Assembly (NCBI GenBank): GCA_012064385.1
Contig: QRDG01000531.1
Span: forward strand, 1,415,168 to 1,479,167
Length of the DNA: 64,000 nt
From: Puccinellia tenuiflora
Lineage: Eukaryota > Streptophyta > Magnoliopsida > Poales > Poaceae
Reading direction: 5' to 3'
Below are positions 33,683 to 45,003 of the stretch, piece by piece (the first letter of the stretch is position 1; the number at the start of each line of letters is the position of its first letter). Under the pieces are notes generated by a model, which did no database searches, was not told where the DNA came from, and was given only the letters and a program-made list of their open reading frames with translations. The position numbers and the translations under genes were made by a program.

Positions 33683-34584
33683 TGTTAGCTCCCATTTTTG
33701 GCAGGTACCAGGTTCAAGAGTCCTCAGGAGGGAGTGGCGACTTGTTGGTGACCCGGCAGGAAGCAAACCCGATATATCCAGGAGTCGGTAATGATAACCC
33801 GGACTATAGCATTTACTCGGAAGGGGACTTGAAGAGAACCCGGGGTCATGACTCGGCTTAGCCAGAACCCGGCATAACCAGAACCCGGCATAGCCAGGAC
33901 CCAGTTCAGCGGGACCCGGTGCAGGCCAGATGTGAAGCTTCTTGAAGATTCTAGAGTCGCATCAGAAAAGCCAAACGGGGGAAGTTTAAAACTTGCCAGA
34001 GTCCAAGATAGAAGTCAGTGGAGCCAGAACAAGTTCAAGGTCAACATGGAAGGGCAAAAGGCGACTTTTCAAAGGAAGCTGAAGATGGATGCTTGGAGTT
34101 CGAGTCCAGTACGAAGCCGACCAAGACTCTTACCTAGTTTAGAGGTAGAAACCGACTTAATTTATGAGTTGTAATCCTTGTAGAAGTCCAATGCTTGTAC
34201 GGGAAGTCCAGCCGCCTCACTATATATCTGTAGGAGGTGACGGCCGATTGAAATTAAGCAAACAATCGACAAACCAATACTACTTCTACCTTTTTCCCTC
34301 AAACCCTTGTTCATGCTTCCGTTCTTCGGCGACTTCGCATAGATTTTGCCAGAGATCGATAATCGAGCTTGGAGCGATCAAACCGGCCAAGTTCAGCCAA
34401 TCGTCGCCGGAACCTCCGACGGGGTCCCTCCCGAGGAACTGGGGCGTCTGGTTTCAAACGTGCCGAGTCTTTGTCTTGCGTATCGCGCTGAGACCCGGCC
34501 TCCCGCGGGGCGAGTTGCGGAGTATCTCCCCCGGCACCGCGGGTACACAAGGACATGTTCGTGTGACGCGTTTACATCGCAACA
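33683..34584 (+). repeat. 5' LTR of element E (902 bp)
   Basis: Starts TGTTAGCTCCCATTTTTGG, ends CATCGCAACA. A run of short ACCCGGCATA-like repeats lies near 33860-33920. A CTATATATCTG box occurs near 34220. Confidence 0.93.
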
Positions 34585-34591
34585 CACTTTT

Positions 34592-34609
34592 TGGCGACTC
34601 CGCTGGGGA
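34592..34609 (+). promoter_or_regulatory. Primer binding site of element E
   Basis: TGGCGACTCCGCTGGGGA, seven bases after the LTR. This PBS type is, as I recall, complementary to a tRNA-Arg 3' end and is used by Ogre/Tat elements; tRNA identity is from memory. Confidence 0.75.
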
Positions 34610-34636
34610 CATCTCTAAACCTAAAATCGGACAGCA

Positions 34637-37096
34637 ATGGCCGGTTCTAAGGCTACAAATCTATCCGGCATCACCACTGACAACGTCATCAAGCCTACTC
34701 TCAAGGATTTGTCGGAGGCGCAACGCCAAGGTCTGGATGAGTGGAAGAAGAAGAGAAGCGAGGAATTCGAGGCACTTCGACTCAAGCGGGAACAGGAAGA
34801 TGAGGAGTTGTACTTGGCCAGCTTCAAGTTAGATCGACAAGGTGCAACTGCGCCGATCAAGGAGCCGGAATATGTACCTCTGAACATTGGCGCCGATACA
34901 CCCGCTGTAAGTAACAGTGTCTTTACTTCTGAGCAATTAGCTGAAATTCAATTCCATGTTTCACAAGGTACAAACACTGTTTATAATGCTGTCATGGAAC
35001 TTGATGCTGCTAAGAAAAACACCATCCAAGGCCAAACATCGGACGCACAACCGATGAGCCCAAACAGGGAAAACCGGGTTGTCAATGCATTACCCTGTCC
35101 GGCAGGCCAGACGGGACCAGCGGTGCAATTTCCTGGACGAGAGTCAATGCCGAATCCAAATTCGGCTCCTTGGATACAACCCGGCCCTGTGACCAATTCT
35201 GCTCTTGTGCCGAGTCAATCAGCCAGTAGGGACGATTTGCTGGTCGAGTTCCAGAAGAGGTTAGATCAGATAGCCTATGATAGACTCGGGATTATGCCAA
35301 AACATAGAACCTACGTTAAGCCCTATCCCGAGTATTTCGATCTGCAACCTTACCCACCTGGCTATAGAGTCCCTGAGTTTTCCAAATTCAATGGGGTGGA
35401 TAATAAATCGACATGGGAACACATTAGTCAATACTTGACTCAATTAGGCGAGGTTAATCATGATCACATCAAAGTCCGCTTGTTCTCATTATCGTTGACT
35501 GGGGTTGCTTTTTCATGGTATTCAGCTTTAGCTCCTAACTCTATACACACTTGGTTCCACCTGGAGCGAAAGTTTCATGAGCACTTCTATGCTGGTGAGG
35601 TCGAGTTAAAACTATCCCATCTTACATCGGTTAAGCAGAAACATGATGAATCGGTATCCGATTATATCAAGAGAGTTAGAAATACTAGAAACCGATGCTA
35701 TAGCTTGGCGATAACTGAGAGAGATATGGCCGACTTAGTTTTTAACGGGTTAAGGACGTATCTGAGAGAGAAGCTAGAAGGACACGAGTTCTCTTCTGTT
35801 GGTCAGGTTCAGGAGAAAGCTTTGGCTCATGAAAGCCGAGTCAGCGAGTCCAAAGACTCACATCGGATGAGCAGGAGTCGGCTTAACGCTATCGAATATG
35901 ATGCCAACTCCGGTGATGAAGCCGATGTTTACGTAGCCGAGTTTGTTTGGCCGAGCAAGGCCAAACCCTATATGTGTGATGACTTAAAGCCGATTCGTAA
36001 TAATCGGGATGATGAAGTTAAATGTACTTTTGACGTAGGCAAATGTGACAGGATATTTGATGCCTTGTTAAAAGACAAAGTAATCCGGGTTAATCATGTC
36101 ATGCCGTCGCCTGATGAATTAAGGAGACGTGCATATTGCAAATATCACAACTCTTTCTCTCATGCTACTAATGATTGCAATGTCTTTCGTCGACAGATTC
36201 AACCGGCCCTCAATGATGGACGATTAAGTTTTGCTGGCATGGCCATTTACACACAGCCGTTCCCAATGAACGTGCTTGATCTCGAGGGAAAGAAAGTACT
36301 TCTTCGGCCAGAAGCGGCCGAAGCCGCTAATAAATCTAATGTGGTTATTGGTGAGCCCAGGAAAGGAGCCGGCGTCAAGGAAGCAAGGAGAGAGGTCATG
36401 TTGACCCGGCAACCCGACAGAAAGGAGATTATCAGAATCACTGTCAGGAACTCCACACTCGGGGGGCAACAGCCACAAGCGAGAGAACCCGGAAATCGAA
36501 ATCCGGAACTCGGGGGGCAACCTCGGTTCATGAAGCCCAAGAACCCGGAGGTCGGCAAATGGAAAACGAATCAAGTTGAGTACAAGCCAAAGAAGATCAA
36601 GCCAACTTTCGATATGTTGCTGAACAAGTACGTGCGCCAAGTCGGGTCTAAGGTAACTCGGCAATATGGGAAGCGACCGAGGTCACCATCTATTGAGAGG
36701 AGTCACCAATACCAGGAGTCGGCCGGGGAGTATAAGCGTCAAATAACTCGGCAAACGATGCAGAGCCGACTTGTGTATCCCGGTGAATCCTCCTACTGGC
36801 GAGTTAAGGAGCAAGGAGCCAAGGCCACCAACATAGAGAAGAGGTTGGTTCCAGAGAAGTCATTGGTCATTGGGACACATATGCTGAAGCTGAAGGACCC
36901 GGTTGTAGAGCCGGCAAATGATAAGCCGATACTTGCTATCGTGCCTAAAACAATATCTAGCAACCATGAAGCCGGGTCCAGCCAAACCGGCGTAGCCAAA
37001 CCCCGGGATCCAAAATATACTCAGCCAAAGTGGTGTCCGCTGGGTATAACGAAGACACAAAAGCGGAAACTGCAGAGGGAAGGAACCGGGAGATGA
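34637..37096 (+). CDS. gag: Gag of element E (intact, 819 aa)
   Basis: Begins MAGSKATN shortly after the PBS. The N-terminal third has a Lys/Glu coiled coil (EEFEALRLKREQEDEELY) and linker. The capsid core is around residues 225-400: PYPPGYRVPEFSKFNGVDN, ISQYLTQLGEVNHDHIKVR, SGVAFSWYS-like GVAFSWYSALAP, FHEHFYAGEVELKLSHL, SDYIKRVRNTRNRCYSL. A zinc-knuckle variant CKYHNSFSHATNDC lies near residue 500; the tail is basic and Gln-rich. It would form the particle and package RNA. Uninterrupted. Its TGA at 37094 overlaps the protease frame, which is read in the -1 phase; homologous sense (TQKRKLQRE) runs right up to the overlap. Confidence 0.92.
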   Translation: MAGSKATNLSGITTDNVIKPTLKDLSEAQRQGLDEWKKKRSEEFEALRLKREQEDEELYLASFKLDRQGATAPIKEPEYVPLNIGADTPAVSNSVFTSEQLAEIQFHVSQGTNTVYNAVMELDAAKKNTIQGQTSDAQPMSPNRENRVVNALPCPAGQTGPAVQFPGRESMPNPNSAPWIQPGPVTNSALVPSQSASRDDLLVEFQKRLDQIAYDRLGIMPKHRTYVKPYPEYFDLQPYPPGYRVPEFSKFNGVDNKSTWEHISQYLTQLGEVNHDHIKVRLFSLSLTGVAFSWYSALAPNSIHTWFHLERKFHEHFYAGEVELKLSHLTSVKQKHDESVSDYIKRVRNTRNRCYSLAITERDMADLVFNGLRTYLREKLEGHEFSSVGQVQEKALAHESRVSESKDSHRMSRSRLNAIEYDANSGDEADVYVAEFVWPSKAKPYMCDDLKPIRNNRDDEVKCTFDVGKCDRIFDALLKDKVIRVNHVMPSPDELRRRAYCKYHNSFSHATNDCNVFRRQIQPALNDGRLSFAGMAIYTQPFPMNVLDLEGKKVLLRPEAAEAANKSNVVIGEPRKGAGVKEARREVMLTRQPDRKEIIRITVRNSTLGGQQPQAREPGNRNPELGGQPRFMKPKNPEVGKWKTNQVEYKPKKIKPTFDMLLNKYVRQVGSKVTRQYGKRPRSPSIERSHQYQESAGEYKRQITRQTMQSRLVYPGESSYWRVKEQGAKATNIEKRLVPEKSLVIGTHMLKLKDPVVEPANDKPILAIVPKTISSNHEAGSSQTGVAKPRDPKYTQPKWCPLGITKTQKRKLQREGTGR

Positions 37097-38202
37097 CAGA
37101 GAAGGAGGCTGGGCAAGCCAGAAATGCCAAGTTCAACGCTGAAAGACCAATGGTGTCGGCTCAAGCATGGGTACCAAAGCCGACTCCTATAACGACTCCT
37201 TTGGTGATTGCGCCGGGTCCTGCTGTGAGCAATGAAATAAAACCGACGCCTGTACCGGCCATTACTTATTCGTCATGGGCAGATGAAGTCGAAGCTGCAG
37301 ACCTGGAAGCAGGGGAGGAATCGGCAAAAGGCGAGTCAGATAATGAGTCGGCAAATGAGGAGTCGGCAGATAATTCGATGAACAAGGAGCCGGCAGAGGA
37401 GGAATCTGAAACACTGGAGTCGGCAAATGAAGACCCGGTAGAGGACTTGGCAATTGACGAGTCGGCGAATCTGATGGATGAAGAGTTACTGGACTATGAG
37501 AGTACGCCGACTCGGGTAGGTATGGATATTAACATGGTATATTATTTGCCTGCTGAATTCCGTGCTGCAGAGGAAGAAGGTGAAGTAGCACAGCTCAACC
37601 TTGGACCCAAGAATGCCGTCTTCGAGAAACCGGTGGGACCGGTGAAGCACCTGAAACCTTTGTACGTCAGAGGACATATCAATGGGAAGCCGGTCACTAG
37701 GATGATGGTTGATGGAGGAGCTGTGGTAAACCTTATGCCTTATTCTGTCTTCAAGAAATTACAGCTAGAAGATGCAGATCTCATGAAGACGAACATGGTA
37801 TTGAACGGGTTCGAAGGGGGAGAAGGAATTGAGGCCAAAGGAGTCATTAGTCTGGAGCTGACCGTGGGAAGTAAAACTTTGGCCACCGCGTTCTTTGTTG
37901 CTGAGGTGCAGGGAAATTACAATGTGCTACTTGGACGAGATTGGCTCCATGCAAATCAATGTGTGCCATCTACCATGCACCAGCAACTCGTACAATGGAT
38001 CGATGACGAGATTGAAGTCGTTCATGCTGATAACTCGGCATGCATTGCTTTAGCCGAGTCTATTGCTGATTGGCAACACTCTAATGCCACATGTCTTTCG
38101 GGGCGTGACTTATCCGGGTTCGATTTCCTGAGTGCTACCAGGGACGGATTCGTGCCAGTATCTTTAAAGCCGGTTGGAAGCAATCGGCTACGTCTCAAGT
38201 AA
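37030..38202 (+). CDS. pro: Protease frame of element E
   Basis: Opens 67 nt before the gag stop in the -1 frame; the first codon is GTG, so expression probably needs a frameshift or is lost through a 1-nt indel. The N-terminal half is an acidic linker with repeated ESAN/ESAD units (about residues 85-160). The aspartic protease follows: GHINGKPVTRMMVDGGAVVN with the catalytic Asp in DGG, then NVLLGRDWL, the second conserved motif. The frame ends at TAA (38200) directly before MDPNNDEW of the RT frame, in the same phase, so this stop separates protease from RT. Confidence 0.85.
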   Translation: MVSAGYNEDTKAETAEGRNREMTEKEAGQARNAKFNAERPMVSAQAWVPKPTPITTPLVIAPGPAVSNEIKPTPVPAITYSSWADEVEAADLEAGEESAKGESDNESANEESADNSMNKEPAEEESETLESANEDPVEDLAIDESANLMDEELLDYESTPTRVGMDINMVYYLPAEFRAAEEEGEVAQLNLGPKNAVFEKPVGPVKHLKPLYVRGHINGKPVTRMMVDGGAVVNLMPYSVFKKLQLEDADLMKTNMVLNGFEGGEGIEAKGVISLELTVGSKTLATAFFVAEVQGNYNVLLGRDWLHANQCVPSTMHQQLVQWIDDEIEVVHADNSACIALAESIADWQHSNATCLSGRDLSGFDFLSATRDGFVPVSLKPVGSNRLRLK

Positions 38203-40221
38203 ATGGATCCCAACAATGATGAATGGCTGCAGGAACGTCTGGACAAGTATCGGGCTGAGAGGAACGATATGTGTGAAGCAATTGAAGAACCAGACGACAT
38301 GGACAAGTTGGGACAAGGCTTTACGTCGGCCGACCCGCTCGAGGAAGTAGATATTGGGGATGGCACTGTTTCTAGGCCGACATTTGTGAGTCAAAATCTA
38401 AAAGCCGATTATAAATCCGAGTTAATCGCGCTAGTCAAGGAGTATGTGGACTGCTTTGCTTGGGAATATCATGAGATGCCCGGGTTAAGCCGAGAGCTCG
38501 TCGAGCATCGGTTACCAATAAAAGCCGGCTTCAGGCCATATAAACAGCCGGCTCGTAAATTCAACCCGGCAATATATGACCGGATCAAGGAAGAGATTGG
38601 CCGGCTCCTGAAAGCTAACTTTATCCGGCCTTGCAAGTATGCTGAGTGGATTTCCAACATTGTGCCGGTCGAGAAGAAGGGATCTGGTAAGATTAGGGCA
38701 TGCATAGATTTTAGAGATCTAAATCGAGCTACGCCCAAGGATGAATATCCTATGCCAATAGCCGATATGCTTATCAATGATGCCTCTGGGCACAAAGTCA
38801 TCAGCTTTCTAGACGGGAATGCGGGGTACAATCAAATATTCATGGCCGAAGAGGACTCGGCTAAGACAGCATTTCGCTGCCCCGGGTTCGTTGGTTTATT
38901 CGAATGGACAGTGATGACCTTTGGGTTGAAGAATGCTGGCGCTACATATCAAAGAGCAATGAACTTAATATTTCATGATCTTCTTGGAGTCGTGCTGGAG
39001 GTGTACATTGATGACGTAGTTGTCAAATCGGATGGCGAGTTAAATCATCTGGCCGATTTACGACTCGCGTTTGAGAGGATGAGGAGGTACGGGCTCAAGA
39101 TGAATCCTTTGAAGTGTGCCTTTGGCGTGTCGGCTGGAAAGTTCCTCGGTTTCATCATACATGAAGTCGGCATAGAGATTGACCCGGCCAAGATTGAAGC
39201 TATTCAGAAAGTACAGGCGCCGACTTGTAAAAAGGACATGCAGAAATTCTTAGGCAAGGTAAATTATTTGAGGAGGTTTATTACTAACTTGTCAGGGAAA
39301 GTTGATGCATTTACACAGATCCTTCGGCTCAAGAGTGATGACGAGTTCACCTGGGGGGCGAGACAACAAGAGGCATTCGATAGAATAAAGGCCTGTTTGT
39401 CTAAACCTCCAGTTCTAAGGAAGCCGACTCGTGGTCTACCGTTTCGGCTTTACATTGCAGCCGAAGAAAGGGTGATTGGAGCCGCCTTAACTCAAGAAGC
39501 CGAAGGACAGGAGTATGTCATTACATATCTGAGTCGACGACTGCTAGATGCCGAGTCCAGGTATAGCTTTGTAGAAAGGTTGTGCCTATCTCTTTATTTT
39601 GCTTGCACCAAGTTGCGCCATTATCTTTTATCTGGCAAGTGCAAAGTCTTTAGTCAAACCGATGTCATCAAGCACATGATACATAGGCCGATTCTCAGTG
39701 GACGAATCGGCAAATGGGCGTATGGATTGATTGAATATGATTTGGCTTATGAATCTCTCAAGTCCATGAAAGGTCAGATTGTAGCCGACTTCATCGTCGA
39801 GCATCGGGTTGACCTAGAGCAGGAAGCCGACTTAAATATTGTGTCGGCTGTACCGTGGAAACTTTATTTTGACGGCTCAGTTTGCAGTGGTGGACAAGGA
39901 GTCGGCATTGTGTGTGTTTCACCCCACGGTATTAATTTTGAGGCCTCTTGTCGTCTGGATTATTTTTGCACTAACAATGAAGCCGAATATGAAGCTCTTC
40001 TATTCGGGTTAGAAATTTTGAAAGATGCAGGAGTAACTCATGTCGAGGCATATGGCGATTCACTGCTTATCGTACAGCAGGTGGCCAAGATTTTCCAATG
40101 CAATAGTGGATCGCTCAACGCATATCTCGACAGGTGCTTGGATATCATATCAACTCTGGATTATTTTTCCATATCTCATGTTTCCAGGCAGGACAATTGG
40201 CTCGCCAACGACTTGGCATAG
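38203..40221 (+). pseudogene. pol: RT-RNase H of element E
   Basis: Same frame as protease and integrase but closed by TAA upstream and TAG at 40219. RT motifs: RPYKQPARKFNP, IRACIDFRDLNRATPKDEYP, FLDGNAGYNQI, FRCPGFVGLFEWTVMTFGL, and the active site YIDDVVVKSDGE (YIDD). A connection region (ITYLSRRLLDAESRYSFVER) is followed by a second, Tat-type RNase H: LYFDGSVCSGG, NNEAEYEALLFG, YGDSLLIVQQV and DNWLANDLA supply the acidic residues. The TAG falls immediately after NDLA, where related elements have Gln. All catalytic residues I can check are present, so only the stops disable it. Confidence 0.9.
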
Positions 40222-41655
40222 CAAGCATCGGGTTATCATATTAGTAGAGGAGTATTTTTCACAGCAGAAAAGCCGATGTTAGCTGTTGTCAATGACTCGG
40301 AAGCTGAAGCAAAAGCCGAGTCATCTAACTCGGATGGTGGAATGAAAGCTGAGTTATCTAATTCAGCTCCGGAAGAAACTGGCGAGACTCAGCCAGCTGA
40401 TTGGAGGACACCCATTGTCAATTATCTGAAGGATCCAAGTCAGAGAACCGAGAGGGCTATACGGCGGCTTGCTTTTAAGTATATCTTGGTGGATGATGAG
40501 TTATATCGCCGGACAGCTGACGGTCTTCTTCTCAAATGCTTGGATGAAGATCAATCCCGAGTTGCCATGGGAGAAGTCCATGATGGATTATGCGGGACAA
40601 ATCAATCGGCTCATAAGATGAAATGGATGCTCAGACGAGCCAGGCTCTATTGGCCGACGATGATCAATGACTGCTTCCGGTACTACAAAGGATGCGAAGC
40701 GTGCCAGAGATTTGAGGATATCCAGCTAGCACCGGCTTCACTTCTTAACCCAGTAATAAAGCCGTGGCCTTTTAGAGGGTGGGCATTGGATTTCATTGGC
40801 ATGATTAACCCGGCTTCATCCAAAGGGCATCGGTTCGTGCTGGTTGCTACTGATTATTTCACCAAGTGGTCCGAAGCAGTACCCCTCCGGAATATGACCC
40901 ACAAAGAGGTAATTCAATTTATTACTGAGCATATTGTTCACAGATTCGGTATTCCACAGACTCTCACAACAGATCAAGGCACCTCCTTCATGGCCAAAGA
41001 AGTGAAACAATTTGCCGAGTCACTTGGGATCAAGATGCTCAGTTCATCTCCATATTACGCTCAAGCCAATGGACAAGCCGAATCAAGCAACAAGATTCTG
41101 GTTAGGTTGATCAAGAAGAAAGTGCAAGACTACCCGAGGAGGTGGCATGAGGTACTATCCGAGGCATTGTGGGCCCGGATCTCAAGGCATGGTGCAACCA
41201 AGGTAACTCCTTTCGAGTTAGTATATGGACAAGAAGCCGTTTTACCAATAGAAGTAAATCTGGCTGCTTTGAGGTTCGCTAAGCAGAATGATTTGTCGGC
41301 TGAGGATTATCATTATTTGATGATGGACAACATTGATGAAGTAGCCGACAAACGTATCAAGGCACTGAAGGACATAGAAAACGAGAAGTTGCGGGTAGCA
41401 AGAGCTTACAACAAGAGAGTCCGGATTAAGGATTTTCAAATCGACGACTTGGTCTGGAAAGTTATACTGCCAATTGGTTCTAAGAGCCGGAAATTCGGCA
41501 AATGGTCGCCGAGTTGGGAAGGACCGCTGCGAATCATAAGAATTGTGCCTGGCAACTCATATTTGGTGGAAACATTGGAGGGCAGCATATTGCCTCGAGC
41601 TATCAATGGGAAATACTTCAAGAAATTCCACCCAAGTGTGTGGCAAACCGCGTAA
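40222..41655 (+). pseudogene. pol: Integrase of element E
   Basis: Continues the pol frame after the TAG. An acidic linker leads to the zinc finger (VHDGLCG, SAHKMKW, CEACQR), then the catalytic core with Asp in ALDFIG, Asp in TTDQGTSF and Glu in NGQAESSN, and a C-terminal DNA-binding domain (DDLVWKV, WSPSWEGPLRI). Length is full and no further break is seen to TAA at 41653. With no start codon of its own context, it could only be made as part of the polyprotein. Confidence 0.9.
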
Positions 41656-41742
41656 GCTACACATATGGCCGATGAGCTTAAGCATCGTCCTTAGATCAAA
41701 TCTTCTACATTGTATATTTTCTAGTATGCAAGCTTTACTAGA

Positions 41743-41757
41743 AAACAGGGGGGCATG
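41743..41757 (+). promoter_or_regulatory. Polypurine tract of element E
   Basis: AAACAGGGGGGCATG just before the LTR start TGTTAGCACCC, about 90 bp after the integrase stop. Confidence 0.8.
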
Positions 41758-42659
41758 TGTTAGCACCCATTTTTGGCAGGTACCAGGTTCAAGAGTCCTC
41801 AGGAGGGAGTGGCGACTTGTTGGTGACCCGGCAGGAAGCAAACCCGATATATCCAGGAGTCGGTAATGATAACCCGCACTATAGCATTTACTCGGAAGGG
41901 GACTTGAAGAGAACCCGGGGTCATGACTCGGCTTAGCCAGAACCCGGCATAACCAGAACCCGGCATAGCCAGGACCCGGTTCAGCGGGACCCGGTGCAGG
42001 CCAGATGTGAAGCTTCTTGAAGATTCTAGAGTCGCATCAGAAAAGCCAAACGGGGGAAGTTTAAAACTTGCCAGAGTCCAAGATAGAAGTCGGTGGAGCC
42101 AGAACGAGTTCAAGGTCAACATGGAAGGGCAAAAGGCGACTTTCCAAAGGAAGCTGAAGATGGATGCTTGGAGTTCGAGTCCAGTACGAAGCCGACCAAG
42201 ACTCTTACCTAGTTTAGAGGTAGAAACCGACTTAGTTTATGAGTTGTAATCCTTGTAGAAGTCCAATGCTTGTACGGGAAGTCCAGCCGCCTCACTATAT
42301 ATATGTAGGAGGTGACGGCCGATTGAAATTAAGCAAACAATCGACAAACCAATACTACTTCTACCTTTTTCCCTCAAACCCTTGTTCACGCTTCCGTTCT
42401 TCGGCGACTTCGCATAGATTTTGCCAGAGATCGATAATCGAGCTTGGAGCGATCAAACCGGCCAAGTTCAGCCAATCGTCGCCGGAACCTCCGACGGGGT
42501 CCCTCCCGAGGAACTGGGGCGTATGGTTTCAAACGTGCCGAGTCTTTGTCTTGCGTATCGCGCTGAGACCCGGCCTCCCGCGGGGCGAGTTGCGGAGTAT
42601 CTCCCCCGGCACCGCGGGTACACAAGGACGTGTTCGTGTGACGCGTTTACATCGCAACA
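41758..42659 (+). repeat. 3' LTR of element E (902 bp)
   Basis: Same length as the 5' LTR, no indels seen; about seven transitions and four transversions differ by hand count. Confidence 0.93.
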
Positions 42660-42664
42660 AACGC

Positions 42665-45003
42665 GTCGGTGGAGAAGGAGGGGAACAGCTAGGTGGAGCC
42701 AGAGAGCGGAGCTATGCACCTAGTCATGGCGAGGCAGCTCAGAGAAGGAGAAGCACGACAAAGAGGCACCTTCACCGAAACCCTAACCCTAGGGTTGGGT
42801 TGCGCACGAACACACCGGAGGGAGAAAAGCAGATCGAAGGGGAGGCAAAGAGAGAGCGTCGAAAGGGCTTTCGTTTGCGCCCTAGCACGACGGCGGAGAT
42901 GGCCGGAGCACGCCGGAATCGGTCGGCGACGGTGAAGGCGAAAAGGGGAACGCGTCGACCACGAGAGCGAGTGAGAGAAGAGAAAGAGAGAGGAGAGTGG
43001 TTCGGTCTGACCGAACCGATCCGGGTTGACTTGGTTCAACCAAGTACCCGAGGACCTAAATGCAAATTCTAAGAAATTGCTGAATCCAAATCAAATCCAA
43101 ATTATGATTCAAATTTTAAATCCAAAATAAGAATCCTAAAAATCAAATAAAAATATGTTATTAACTCAAAATTTTGCAAGGATTTCAAAAATGATTTTTA
43201 TTTGATTTATTGAAAAATATTTCTTGAGTGAAAAATTCAAAGATCCTTAAGTGGAAATGATTTGAATTATTTTCCAAAATACTCAAAGATCCTTAAGTGG
43301 AAATGATTAGAATTATTTTCCAAAATATTCAAAGATCCTTAAGTGGACATGATTTGAATTGTTTTAAAATATTCAAGGATCCTTCAGTGGAAATGAATTG
43401 AATTATCTTTCTAAAAGTAAAATAAATTACCATTCTGTAAATGACTGTCCAGTAACTCATCCTAGGTAAAACACACAAAAAAAGGAAATCATCTTAAAAT
43501 ATGAAGGGGGGAATTTTCTAAAACCTCCAAAAATCATTTCATCTATGCATAATAGCATGAATTGGATTTTCAAACATTGTCTTATAAAGACAATGATATT
43601 GATTTTCAGAAAACGAGGTTCACGAATCGCCGGAAGCTTTAGACTGCACTACTTGTCAGTCTCAAGGCAAGTTCATTCTTGCATACCGTTTGATGTATTT
43701 TTATCAAAGTACTTGCAAAGTTACTTATACGTTCCTTTCACTTGCATCAAAAAAGAAAAAGTATTTTCGAATGATGTGGTATATACTCTTGGTTGACGGT
43801 GGAACAATGGTAAGATGAATAGGTACGGTGTTCCATCGTATGGGAAGGTATATATCCTTAGGAACTAATAACCCCTGTTCCAGTGATCCTTTCGCCGTAG
43901 TAAAAGCATCAACCAACGGACTTTGTATGGGCGGGGTCAGTCAGAGGCTTCTTTTCTCATCCGCATATCCTCGGCAGGCCTACACCGGGTTGGGTCGTTG
44001 CGGCGGCCAACATCGTGGAAGCGTGTGCTCTTCCTGCCCGACGGGGTAATTGGTGGGGAAGCTTGGGAGGGGTGTTGGGTATGCGTGGAACATGATTCCC
44101 CTACCGCATCACAAATGGGCGGATGTGTGTTGATTTGGGAGAAGCTCCACATGGCTGGATGTCCTGAGCCTTGGCTATAACACTCATGGAGTGTAAAGAG
44201 AGCAGATATAGGGCCAGGCAACTGTTGGGTAAAGTGATGCAACTCTGCAGAGTCAAACAACAAATTTGTGATATCACAACCGTGTTCCCGGTATGGAACT
44301 ACGAGATCGAGGCCGGAATGGAGTCCCATTTGGATTCACAAGACCGGTGGAGACTGTGGACATAGTTTTCAGAATAAAATCTATTCTTTGAAGAAATGTT
44401 TACAAAAACTTGCATCTATGCCAAAGACCCGAGGTTTTGGCAGTAGCTAGTGCATGAGACACCCTATCTATATATATTCAGAACTTGCCGAGTAACGCTG
44501 TTGCTCACCCTTTCCTTTTTGACCCCATGCTTACACTTAAGAGGCAATCAAGGAGAGCTATGGAGCTTACCATGAGGACGAGGTGTACTACGAGGAACCT
44601 GATCTATCCGGAGGAGTGGAAGGCGTCAACTACCTGATTGCTTATGGAGGCGATGATGATGAGCCCGAGACTTAGTCTCCTATCTTAGGGGCAGGGCCGA
44701 GCAATACTAGACTAGTACTACTTAGGTTGTTGAGCCGATGGTTCTTAGATTACTTCTTTCTATCGTTAATAAGTTGACCTCAGTCAACCGTACTGTAGTT
44801 GAAATTCCTCCCATGTCGGAGGAAGACGTTGAAGCTTTTGTACATTTCTGGCTTGTAATCTTTAGCAGTGTGTAACAAAGTGGACCCGCAATGTTTCTGT
44901 TGTACTACTCTGAGGGATGTAATATTTACGGATAAGTCCTTCCGTGGATGTTATGTCAACGACTTGTACACTACAATATGCAGTGGTGTGCGGGGTCACC
45001 GTA
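42665..45003 (+). repeat. 3' LTR of element C, segment 3
   Basis: Resumes after E and runs to CACCGTA, one base different from the 5' LTR end CACCGCA. Aligns with 5' LTR from about 12165 after a block (to about 42890) that the 5' copy lacks. The right edge meets the interior of an LTR of G. Confidence 0.86.

Larger units (their letters stand above)
33683..42659 (+). mobile_element. Element E: complete Tat-lineage Ty3/gypsy retrotransposon
   Basis: Two 902-bp LTRs, a PBS, gag, protease, RT-RNase H, integrase and PPT, flanked by the 5-bp duplication AACGC (33678-33682 and 42660-42664). About 11 substitutions separate the LTRs by hand count. No accessory ORF between integrase and 3' LTR, unlike A. 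Confidence 0.94.
9791..45003 (+). mobile_element. Element C: chromovirus (Tekay/Del-like), interrupted by D, F and E
   Basis: LTRs start with TGTAATACCCCGCAGTTATA at 9791 and 21111. A Met-tRNA PBS follows the first and a PPT precedes the second. Pol ends in a chromodomain, diagnostic of chromoviruses. The 3' LTR is in three pieces, interrupted by F and E. Gag and protease are missing and D occupies their place. The 5-bp left flank CGACT is not repeated at the right end, where C meets element G instead. Confidence 0.88.
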
